DNA of 5,646 nt from Burkholderiaceae bacterium (GTDB lineage Bacteria; Pseudomonadota; Gammaproteobacteria; Burkholderiales; Burkholderiaceae). The notes below the pieces were generated by a model. It worked only from the letters and a program-made list of their open reading frames with translations, searched no databases and had not been told where the DNA came from. The position numbers and the translations under genes are program-made. The stretch lies in the NCBI GenBank assembly GCA_947461335.1, contig CANHLB010000130.1, positions 1 through 5,646 of the forward strand, in the 5' to 3' direction. Shown one piece after another: positions 1-5,646 of the stretch. Position 1 is the first letter of the stretch; every line of letters starts with the position of its first letter.

Positions 1-813
1 TAACAAGGCAAATGCTGCAAGTTTTGGGGCGGCGGCAATCATTAAAGTGACAGCCGTAGGAGCCCCTTGATAGACATCAGGCACCCACATATGGAAAGGT
101 ACAACACCCAACTTAAATGCTAAGCCCGCAACAATGAAAACTAAGCCAAAAGCCATGACAAGGTGATTGATACGAGGATCTGCTACCGTTTTAAAAATTT
201 CAATAAGATCCAATGATCCAGTCACACCATAAAGCATAGACATGCCATATAACAAGAAACCAGAGGCTAATGCACCCAAGATAAAGTATTTGATGCCCGC
301 CTCTACACTCTTCTCGCTACTGTGACGCATGGCAACTAAGGCATAAGTCGGTAATGCCATGAGCTCTAAACCAAGATATAGGGTTAATAAGTTGGCGCCT
401 GATATCAATACAAATTGACCTAATAAAGCTAAAAGAGCTAAGACAATAAAGTCTGGGCGGAATAAAGCCCGATCCATTAAGTACTGTTTTGAATAAATCA
501 AGCTAACCAGCACTGCGCCACAGGAGCAGGCTTTTAGTAGATTAGAGAATGGATCTGATTGGAATAAACCATTCATCGCCACAAGCGAAGGGTCTGCCAT
601 ACGGCTCATGAAAGCAAAGATCAAATAGACTAATAAGATGATGGAGAAGAAATAGACAAAAGCTACGCCCCGGGGAGTATGGAAAACATCCTGCTCAACG
701 CCAGGTGTAGAAAGGACTCTTTCAGGGATATACACACTTGCAACCAACAAAAGACAGGTAGCAACGAGTAAAACAAGTTCAGGCAGGATGGCGTATAGGT
801 CGAATGCTTGCAT
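1..813 (-). CDS. nuoN: NADH-quinone oxidoreductase subunit N (NuoN), 3' end cut off by the window
   Basis: This is one of the three antiporter-like, proton-translocating membrane subunits of complex I. The open frame runs from an ATG at 811-813 to the window edge without a stop and gives 271 residues. The usual family length is about 480-500, so roughly the C-terminal 45% is missing. The visible part is strongly hydrophobic with about eight membrane segments. The proton-path residues are seen: Glu150 in [14 protein letters not shown], Lys175 in AGIKYFILG, Lys234 in [21 protein letters not shown], and Lys264 in AAPKLAAF. They match E. coli NuoN Glu133, Lys158, Lys217 and Lys247 with a constant offset of 17 (E. 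coli numbers recalled). The start follows the nuoM stop by 10 bases. Only a weak GAG (823-825) precedes it, so coupling to nuoM translation is plausible. Residues about 30-50 look longer than in E. coli. Order after nuoL and nuoM separates it from Mrp or hydrogenase-type antiporter homologues. Confidence 0.97.
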   Translation of the reverse strand, partial: MQAFDLYAILPELVLLVATCLLLVASVYIPERVLSTPGVEQDVFHTPRGVAFVYFFSIILLVYLIFAFMSRMADPSLVAMNGLFQSDPFSNLLKACSCGAVLVSLIYSKQYLMDRALFRPDFIVLALLALLGQFVLISGANLLTLYLGLELMALPTYALVAMRHSSEKSVEAGIKYFILGALASGFLLYGMSMLYGVTGSLDLIEIFKTVADPRINHLVMAFGLVFIVAGLAFKLGVVPFHMWVPDVYQGAPTAVTLMIAAAPKLAAFALL

Positions 814-823
814 TTGCTTTTGC

Positions 824-2290
824 TCAGAGTTTGCTTACAGCAACATGCTGCAGTAGATTAATCACGGCTGGATGAATAATGTCAGTAAATGGCTTGGGAT
901 ACACCCCCATGCCAATAACACAGATCGATAGTACCGCCATCATGAAATACTCACGAGCATTAAGGTCCTTCAGCGCGTCAACCTGAGAATTGGTCACTGG
1001 GCCAAAGAAAACTCGCTTAACCATCCAAAGAGAATACGCAGCACTAAGAATCAAAGCCGTGGCAGCCAATAAGCCAATCATAAAATCATAATCAACGGCA
1101 GCCAAGATCACCATAAACTCACCAACAAAGCCTGAGGTTGCTGGCAAGCCGCAGTTAGCCATTGCCATTAATACCGCAAAAGCTGTGAATGCAGGCATAC
1201 GATGGACTACGCCACCATAATCAGCGATTTGTCGAGTATGCATACGGTCGTATAGAACGCCAATCGAGAGGAACATTGCACCAGCTACAAAGCCATGCGA
1301 AATCATCTGAACAATACCGCCCTCAATGCCTAGGGGGCTAAAGAGGAAAAAGCCCAGGGTTACGAAGCCCATATGTGCAACCGATGAATAGGCTACTAGC
1401 TTTTTCATGTCTTTTTGGACCAGCGCTACTGCACCAACATAAATCACTGCAACTAAAGATAAGAAGATGATGAATGGACCAAGATATTGGCTAGCATCTG
1501 GCGCAATCGGCAACGAGAAGCGCAAGAAACCATAGGCACCGAGTTTTAACATAATGGCTGCCAACACAACAGATCCACCCGTTGGCGCCTCTACGTGAAC
1601 ATCTGGTAACCAAGTGTGTAAAGGCCACATTGGTACTTTGACAGCAAAGGCCATGAAGAAGGCAAAGAACAACAAAATCTGCTCAACAATATCTAAGCGG
1701 GCATTTTGCCAAACCAAAATATCAAAGCTATTTGTGACGTTGTACAAATACAGCATAGCTACCAAGGTCAAAAGAGAGCCGAGCAAGGTGTACAAGAAGA
1801 ACTTAAATGCTGCGTAGATACGGTTATGCCCGCCCCACACGCCAATGATGATGTACATCGGAATCAAGGTTGCCTCAAAGAAGACGTAAAACAACAAAGC
1901 ATCTAATGCACAAAATACACCAATCATTAACCCAGAAAGGATTAAGAATGAGGCCATATATTGAGAAACTTTGGTATCAATCACTTCCCAAGCTGCAACC
2001 ACCACAAAAATATTGATGAATGCAGTTAGCACAATAAACCAAACTGAAATCCCATCAACACCGAGATAGTAATTAATGTCGTAGCGCGGAATCCAACTCA
2101 ACTTCTCAACAAATTGCATTCCAGGATTAGCAATATCAAAATGAATGACTAAAGGAAGGGTAGCAACAAATCCTAGAATTGCGCCAATGAGTGTTAGCCA
2201 ACGAACGCCAGCAGAAGGTTTCTCAGACCCAAATAACAAAATAATGAGTCCAAAAACGATCGGGGTCCAGATGGAATAAGAAAGAATCAT
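824..2290 (-). CDS. nuoM: NADH-quinone oxidoreductase subunit M (NuoM)
   Basis: This is the middle antiporter-like subunit of the complex I membrane arm and one of its proton channels. It is complete at 488 residues with ATG start and TGA stop, close to the family norm of about 490-510, and is hydrophobic throughout with about 14 expected membrane helices. Conserved residues seen are Glu139 in [18 protein letters not shown], Lys218 in [17 protein letters not shown], Lys249 in [14 protein letters not shown] and Glu391 in GFVGEFMV. These correspond to E. coli NuoM Glu144, Lys234, Lys265 and Glu407 (recalled); the last three keep a constant offset of 16. The start is well bounded because an in-frame TAA lies four codons inside the preceding 24-base gap, and no alternative ATG exists between. 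No convincing Shine-Dalgarno sequence precedes it. It lies between nuoL and nuoN in the standard operon order. No truncation or missing key residue is seen. Confidence 0.99.
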   Translation of the reverse strand: MILSYSIWTPIVFGLIILLFGSEKPSAGVRWLTLIGAILGFVATLPLVIHFDIANPGMQFVEKLSWIPRYDINYYLGVDGISVWFIVLTAFINIFVVVAAWEVIDTKVSQYMASFLILSGLMIGVFCALDALLFYVFFEATLIPMYIIIGVWGGHNRIYAAFKFFLYTLLGSLLTLVAMLYLYNVTNSFDILVWQNARLDIVEQILLFFAFFMAFAVKVPMWPLHTWLPDVHVEAPTGGSVVLAAIMLKLGAYGFLRFSLPIAPDASQYLGPFIIFLSLVAVIYVGAVALVQKDMKKLVAYSSVAHMGFVTLGFFLFSPLGIEGGIVQMISHGFVAGAMFLSIGVLYDRMHTRQIADYGGVVHRMPAFTAFAVLMAMANCGLPATSGFVGEFMVILAAVDYDFMIGLLAATALILSAAYSLWMVKRVFFGPVTNSQVDALKDLNAREYFMMAVLSICVIGMGVYPKPFTDIIHPAVINLLQHVAVSKL

Positions 2291-2314
2291 AATGGCTACT
2301 TAAGTAACAAAGGC
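2291..2314 (-). other. nuoL-nuoM intergenic gap
   Basis: This 24-base gap is the longest in the window. It has no clear Shine-Dalgarno sequence for nuoM, no run of T and no stem-loop resembling a terminator. It does contain a perfect 10-base palindrome, TACTTAAGTA, at 2297-2306. An in-frame TAA within it prevents NuoM from starting further upstream. Confidence 0.7.
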
Positions 2315-4372
2315 CTAGCGAACAAAAGGCAGGTAAGCATACAAAACCCAAGCTAGCAACACCGCTAAGCCGGCAATCATTGCAAAGGCATAGTGATAGA
2401 GATAACCGGATTGCAAATGGCGAATTACGCCGGCAAAACGCCCTACTGTATAGGCACTGCCGTTGACAAAGAAGCCATCAATTACCTTCTGGTCACCGCG
2501 GTGCCATAGGAAGCCGCCAATCCAAATGAGGCCTTTTGCAAAGACTACTTGGTTTAAATCATCAAGATAGTATTTGTTATCAAATAACTTTTTGATTGGT
2601 GCAAATGTTTCCGCAAACTTAGCTGGCAATTTAGGAGCCCATAGGTAAGCAATAGCGGCTGATAGTACGCCCAGCACAACCAAGAGCAATACTGGCGAAG
2701 TGAATGCATGCAGTGCCATGGCTACTGGTCCATGAAACTCATCTTCAAGCTCTTTCATGATTGGATGTCGAGCTACATCGATAAAAATAGAGTCGCCAAA
2801 GTATGTGCCAAACAACAGGGGCGTTATGGTGTAAAAGCCAATAATCACTGACGGTATTGCCAACAAAATTAGAGGCAGGGTAATTACAGCAGGTGACTCA
2901 TGTGGCTTCTCGCCTGGGGCTAAACCATGATGAGCATGGTCATCCCCCTCCTCTGCATGATCATGGTGATCATGTGCGTGAGAATCAACATGACCCCAGC
3001 GAGCCTTACCGTGGAATACCCAGAAGTACAAACGGAAAGAATATAAAGCTGTTACGAAAACACTAGCCATTACCGCGAAGTAAGCAAAACCTGAGCCAGG
3101 AATATGGCTAGCAGCAACAGCTTCAATAATGGAATCTTTGGAATAGAAACCAGAGAAGAATGGCGTACCAATCAGAGCTAAATTACCAAGCAACATCATC
3201 AAACAAGTGATCGGCATATATTTCCAGAGGCCGCCCATCTTGCGCATGTCTTGCTCGTGATGCATCCCCAAGATCACACTACCAGCAGCTAAGAACAATA
3301 AAGCCTTAAAGAAAGCATGTGTCATTAGGTGGAAGATTGCCACTGGGTATGCAGATACCCCTAAGGCTACTGTCATCAGACCTAATTGAGATAAGGTTGA
3401 ATACGCTATCACTCGCTTGATATCGTTTTGTACGATGCCTAGGAAGCCCATAAATAGGGCTGTGATTGAGCCGATCACCAAAATGAAGCTGAGAGCTACA
3501 TCAGATAGCTCAAACAATGGGGACATACGAGACACCATAAAAATCCCTGCAGTAACCATGGTTGCAGCATGAATCAAGGCGGAAATGGGTGTTGGGCCTT
3601 CCATAGAATCAGGCAACCACACATGTAATGGAAATTGGGCTGACTTACCCATTGCTCCAATAAAAAGACAGATACAAGTTACGGTCATTAAGTTCCAGTT
3701 AGTACCCGGGAGTGTTTGTGCTGCTAATGCCGTATTTTGTGAAAAGATAACGTCATACTGCATAGAACCGGTACTCGCAAGCAAAATACCAATGCCAAGA
3801 ATGAAGCCAAAGTCTCCTACACGGTTAACTAAGAATGCCTTCATGTTTGCAAAAACTGCTGACTGGCGTTCGTAATAAAAACCAATTAAGAGATAAGAAA
3901 CCACACCCACTGCTTCCCAACCAAAGAAGAGTTGTAGCAAGTTATTACTCATTACCAGCATCAACATGGCAAAGGTAAATAAAGAGATGTAGGAGAAAAA
4001 GCGGTTATAGCCCTCTTCCCCACGCATATAACCAATGGTATATATATGAACCATTAACGATACAAAGGTCACTACACACATCATGGTCGCTGTTAATGGA
4101 TCAATTAAGAATCCAATATCAAGATTTAATTCACCCAATTCCATCCAGCGATATACAGTTCCATTGAAGTAGAAACCATCCATGACTTGCACCAACACAT
4201 TGCAAGATAAAACAAATGCAATCGTCACACCCAAGATGGTGACAAATTGACATGCGCCTTGACCAATTCGATTGCCGCCCAATCTAGTGCCAAAGAAGCC
4301 TGCAATCATGGAGCCAATCAATGGTGCCAAAGGAATCGCACAGAGGACAGGAATATTTAAGGTCAATTGCAT
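2315..4372 (-). CDS. nuoL: NADH-quinone oxidoreductase subunit L (NuoL)
   Basis: This is the distal antiporter-like proton pump of complex I. Its C-terminal part carries the long amphipathic helix that lies along the membrane arm. It is complete at 685 residues with ATG start and TAG stop, longer than E. coli NuoL (about 613) but in line with what I recall for betaproteobacteria. Visible landmarks are Glu153 in GWEAVGVVSYLLIGFY, Arg184 and Asp187 in NRVGDFGF, Lys243 in GKSAQFPLHVWLPDSMEGP, the SALIHAATMVTAGIF segment, Lys356 in THAFFKALLFLAAGSVI, and Lys412 in GFYSKDSII. A histidine/aspartate-rich loop spans residues 461-491. The lateral helix should fall around residues 600-650 and the last membrane helix around 659-681. 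The start is 2 bases after the nuoK stop and has a good AAAAGG ribosome-binding site. The full set of proton-path residues argues for a working pump. Confidence 0.99.
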   Translation of the reverse strand: MQLTLNIPVLCAIPLAPLIGSMIAGFFGTRLGGNRIGQGACQFVTILGVTIAFVLSCNVLVQVMDGFYFNGTVYRWMELGELNLDIGFLIDPLTATMMCVVTFVSLMVHIYTIGYMRGEEGYNRFFSYISLFTFAMLMLVMSNNLLQLFFGWEAVGVVSYLLIGFYYERQSAVFANMKAFLVNRVGDFGFILGIGILLASTGSMQYDVIFSQNTALAAQTLPGTNWNLMTVTCICLFIGAMGKSAQFPLHVWLPDSMEGPTPISALIHAATMVTAGIFMVSRMSPLFELSDVALSFILVIGSITALFMGFLGIVQNDIKRVIAYSTLSQLGLMTVALGVSAYPVAIFHLMTHAFFKALLFLAAGSVILGMHHEQDMRKMGGLWKYMPITCLMMLLGNLALIGTPFFSGFYSKDSIIEAVAASHIPGSGFAYFAVMASVFVTALYSFRLYFWVFHGKARWGHVDSHAHDHHDHAEEGDDHAHHGLAPGEKPHESPAVITLPLILLAIPSVIIGFYTITPLLFGTYFGDSIFIDVARHPIMKELEDEFHGPVAMALHAFTSPVLLLVVLGVLSAAIAYLWAPKLPAKFAETFAPIKKLFDNKYYLDDLNQVVFAKGLIWIGGFLWHRGDQKVIDGFFVNGSAYTVGRFAGVIRHLQSGYLYHYAFAMIAGLAVLLAWVLYAYLPFVR
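2900..2992 (-). other. Histidine/acid-rich loop coding segment inside nuoL
   Basis: Codons 461-491 of nuoL encode a loop with 10 histidines and 8 acidic residues in 31 positions, including HAHDHHDHAEEGDDHAHH. It sits between a membrane helix ending in SFRLYFWVFHGK and the next one starting near ITLPLILLAI. E. coli NuoL has only a short linker here (recalled). By the usual NuoL topology (helix 13 to 14) and the flanking basic residues, the loop probably faces the cytoplasm. Its make-up suggests possible divalent metal binding, but no function is demonstrated. I recall similar His-rich loops in other betaproteobacterial NuoL proteins. Confidence 0.85.
2957..2974 (-). repeat. 9-base tandem repeat (two copies) encoding His-Asp-His twice
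   Basis: On the minus strand CATGATCAC is followed directly by CATGATCAT, eight of nine bases identical and in frame. The two copies encode nuoL residues 467-469 and 470-472. The unit length is a whole number of codons, so gain or loss of a copy would change loop length without a frameshift. The same stretch holds a 10-base palindrome, CATGATCATG, at 2956-2965. Confidence 0.7.
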
Positions 4373-4374
4373 GA

Positions 4375-4683
4375 CTAGCCTTTTAGGTGGTCAAGATCAT
4401 CAGCATTAATGGTGTCAACCTTGCGGAAGAGAACCACCAAGATTGCTAAACCGATAGCTGCTTCAGCAGCTGCCACAGTCAAAATAAAGAATACAAATAC
4501 TTGCCCAGCCATATCACCTAAGTAGTGAGAAAAGGCAATAAAGTTCATATTCACGGCAAGCAACATCAATTCAATTGCCATCAAAAGAACAATCACGTTC
4601 TTGCGATTCAAGAAGATTCCAACGACACTGGTGGCAAACAAAATTGCACCGAGCACTAAATAATGAGCTAGGGTGATATTCAT
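4375..4683 (-). CDS. nuoK: NADH-quinone oxidoreductase subunit K (NuoK)
   Basis: This is a small membrane subunit of complex I, homologous to mitochondrial ND4L. It links the quinone-site end of the membrane arm to the antiporter-like subunits. It is complete at 102 residues, the usual size, with three hydrophobic helices at about residues 6-25, 29-52 and 60-86. The two buried glutamates of the central proton path are present: Glu38 in [11 protein letters not shown] and Glu74 in [11 protein letters not shown] (E. coli Glu36 and Glu72, recalled). Arg27 and Arg87 flank the helices as in the family. The ATG overlaps the nuoJ TGA as ATGA, and a GGAG ribosome-binding site lies 5 bases upstream of the ATG inside nuoJ. 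Both point to tight translational coupling with nuoJ. The TAG stop is followed after only 2 bases by the nuoL start. Confidence 0.99.
   Translation of the reverse strand: MNITLAHYLVLGAILFATSVVGIFLNRKNVIVLLMAIELMLLAVNMNFIAFSHYLGDMAGQVFVFFILTVAAAEAAIGLAILVVLFRKVDTINADDLDHLKG
4379..4384 (-). promoter_or_regulatory. Ribosome-binding site of nuoL
   Basis: On the minus strand the sequence reads AAAAGG, followed by 6 bases and then the nuoL ATG. It lies inside the last codons of nuoK, just before its TAG. The spacing fits a functional Shine-Dalgarno site and supports the 685-residue start of NuoL. Confidence 0.75.
4680..4683 (-). other. ATGA stop-start overlap of nuoJ and nuoK
   Basis: The nuoK start ATG and nuoJ stop TGA share bases in the tetranucleotide ATGA on the minus strand. 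This arrangement usually allows terminating ribosomes to restart on the next gene, keeping the two adjacent membrane subunits in step. The overlap is seen directly; the coupling is inferred. Confidence 0.9.
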
Positions 4684-5327
4684 TTCTTCTCCGCCCTAGT
4701 ATCTTGCTTTGCTGCTATGTCTGAATCCATCTTGACAATACGCATACGGTCGGCAGCAACAACATTGACTTGTTCATGAATATTTTGGGATTTGGAATCT
4801 TTGCGATTACGTAGTGTCAATGCCACGGCAGCAATGATTGCCACTAGCAAGATCACTCCAGCCACTTCAAATGCATACACATAATCTACAAAAATTAATC
4901 TACCTAAGGCAAGCGTATTATTTGCCGTAAGCTCTTCTGGCATCGGCTGCACCGGCACTTTAGTGCCAATGAAGCTGCGAATAATCACAATAGAGAGCTC
5001 TAGAACAATTACCGCTCCCATCAAGAATGCGACTGGTAGGTACTTTCGAAAATCGCGGCGCAAATGCTCTAAATCAAGGTCTAACATCATCACTACGAAG
5101 AGGAAGAGGACCATTACGGCGCCAACATAAACCAAGATCAAGGCCAAACTTAAGAACTCTGCTTTAAGCAGCATCCATAAACCAGAGGCGCAGAAAAAAG
5201 ATAAAACCAAAAACAAGGCAGCATGAACTGGATTACGAGCAGTGATCACGCGAACTGCAGATATCACTAACAAGCCTGCAAAGCCGTAAAAGAAAACCGC
5301 AAATAAGGTGGATGGATCGAATGTCAT
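4680..5327 (-). CDS. nuoJ: NADH-quinone oxidoreductase subunit J (NuoJ)
   Basis: This is a membrane subunit of complex I, homologous to mitochondrial ND6. Its third helix takes part in the conformational coupling between quinone reduction and proton pumping. It is complete at 215 residues with ATG start and TGA stop, and has about five membrane helices. Family hallmarks are [15 protein letters not shown] after helix 1 (residues 30-44) and [19 protein letters not shown] (residues 65-83). The latter includes Tyr67, which matches the conserved helix-3 tyrosine (E. coli Tyr59, recalled). After the last helix, at about residue 173, a hydrophilic tail of about 42 residues rich in Lys, Asp, Glu and Arg remains. 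It makes the protein longer than E. coli NuoJ (about 184). The start lies 21 bases after the nuoI stop; the only upstream purine patch (GGA at 5344-5346) is too far away, 16 bases, to be a typical ribosome-binding site. The end overlaps nuoK by 4 bases. Confidence 0.98.
   Translation of the reverse strand: MTFDPSTLFAVFFYGFAGLLVISAVRVITARNPVHAALFLVLSFFCASGLWMLLKAEFLSLALILVYVGAVMVLFLFVVMMLDLDLEHLRRDFRKYLPVAFLMGAVIVLELSIVIIRSFIGTKVPVQPMPEELTANNTLALGRLIFVDYVYAFEVAGVILLVAIIAAVALTLRNRKDSKSQNIHEQVNVVAADRMRIVKMDSDIAAKQDTRAEKK
4689..4692 (-). promoter_or_regulatory. Ribosome-binding site of nuoK
   Basis: On the minus strand GGAG, within GGCGGAGAAGAA, ends 5 bases before the nuoK ATG. It lies in the last codons of nuoJ. 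It is the strongest Shine-Dalgarno match in the window and supports the 102-residue NuoK start together with the ATGA overlap. Confidence 0.8.
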
Positions 5328-5348
5328 AATAATGGGTGATTTATCCGA

Positions 5349-5646
5349 TTAGCGATATGGTGCATCAACCGCACGGTTAGAGGCAATGTCTTTTTCATAT
5401 TTATCGCCAACAGCTAAAAGCATTTCTTTAGTAAAGTAAAGATCGCCGCGTTTATCGCCAAAATACTCAAAAATATTAGTCTCAACAATAGCGTCTACTG
5501 GACAAGCCTCTTCGCAAAAGCCACAGAAGATACATTTGGTTAAATCAATGTCATAACGGCTAGTGCGGCGCGTACCATCATCGCGTTCTGCGGTTTCAAT
5601 GGTGATTGCATAAGCAGGACATACTGCTTCACACAACTTACAACCA
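5349..5646 (-). CDS. nuoI: NADH-quinone oxidoreductase subunit I (NuoI), 5' end cut off by the window
   Basis: This is the 8Fe ferredoxin-like subunit of complex I, a peripheral-arm protein that relays electrons through two 4Fe-4S clusters (N6a and N6b) towards the last cluster and quinone. The C-terminal 98 residues are present and end in TAA. The fragment opens with [17 protein letters not shown], so three cysteines of the first C-x2-C-x2-C-x3-CP motif are visible and the first is just outside the window. The second motif, [16 protein letters not shown], is complete (fragment Cys38, 41, 44 and 48). The tail [18 protein letters not shown] is typical of the family. The family is usually about 160-165 residues, so roughly 65 are missing upstream. 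A TTG at 5634-5636 could be taken for a start, but it encodes the Leu inside the first cluster motif and the frame stays open to the edge. Confidence 0.97.
   Translation of the reverse strand, partial: GCKLCEAVCPAYAITIETAERDDGTRRTSRYDIDLTKCIFCGFCEEACPVDAIVETNIFEYFGDKRGDLYFTKEMLLAVGDKYEKDIASNRAVDAPYR

Noticed and set aside
1614..1906. Two overlapping plus-strand open frames of 67 and 66 codons opposite nuoM
   Set aside because: They lie fully antisense to a highly conserved, intact nuoM. Their translations resemble no family I know and look like mirrored membrane-protein codons.
2291..2320. Transcription terminator between nuoL and nuoM
   Set aside because: The short palindromes TACTTAAGTA and AGGCCT have no proper loop and no following T-run, and the operon continues in the same direction.
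2940..2980. Repeat-based element such as a CRISPR or mobile-element remnant
   Set aside because: The only repeats are short in-frame units within nuoL coding for His and Asp. There is no spacer structure, no inverted ends and no break in the reading frame.
3585..3875. Plus-strand open frame of 96 codons opposite nuoL
   Set aside because: It is antisense to the most conserved part of nuoL, including the Lys243 region, and its translation is low in recognisable features. It is best explained as a shadow.
1..4372. The three antiporter-like genes as Mrp antiporter or hydrogenase-4/formate hydrogenlyase subunits
   Set aside because: The gene order nuoI-J-K-L-M-N, the NuoI ferredoxin subunit next to NuoJ and NuoK, and subunit-specific residues all fit complex I. 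No Mrp or hydrogenase partner genes are present.
1..5646. An undescribed system or inserted accessory gene in the window
   Set aside because: Every base is accounted for by six adjacent complex I genes and gaps of 24 bases or less. No extra gene, RNA gene or horizontal-transfer signature was seen.

Overview
The window is the distal part of a proton-translocating NADH:quinone oxidoreductase (respiratory complex I, NDH-1) operon. All genes lie on the minus strand and read from high to low coordinates in the canonical order nuoI, nuoJ, nuoK, nuoL, nuoM, nuoN. nuoI enters at the right edge already past its N-terminal region, and nuoN runs off the left edge slightly past its middle. The four genes between them are complete and intact, with no frameshift, insertion or extra gene.

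The proteins look betaproteobacterial, of Burkholderiales type. Signs of this are the wording of the NuoI ferredoxin motifs and C-terminus, the roughly 685-residue NuoL with a histidine-rich loop, and the long charged NuoJ tail. GC content is only about mid-40s percent (estimated by eye from a few lines), which is low for Burkholderiaceae. A small-genome freshwater lineage such as Polynucleobacter is therefore a reasonable guess, but it is an inference from memory and not a database result.

Layout on the minus strand: nuoI (5646 to 5349, partial), 21-base gap, nuoJ (5327 to 4680), 4-base ATGA overlap, nuoK (4683 to 4375), 2-base gap, nuoL (4372 to 2315), 24-base gap, nuoM (2290 to 824), 10-base gap, nuoN (813 to 1, partial). 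No promoter or terminator is visible, and none is expected inside one polycistronic unit. No stretch of 300 bases lacks a gene.

The genes work together as follows. NuoI carries two 4Fe-4S clusters that pass electrons towards the quinone site. NuoJ and NuoK form membrane parts next to the quinone and proton-coupling region. NuoN, NuoM and NuoL are the three antiporter-like proton-pumping subunits, and the long C-terminal part of NuoL braces the membrane arm. The conserved Glu and Lys residues of the proton path can be placed in every subunit whose relevant region is present.

I found no undescribed biological system. The points of mild interest are a histidine/aspartate-rich loop in NuoL containing a short in-frame tandem repeat, an apparent insert near the NuoN N-terminus, a charged NuoJ tail, and unequal ribosome-binding sites along the operon.
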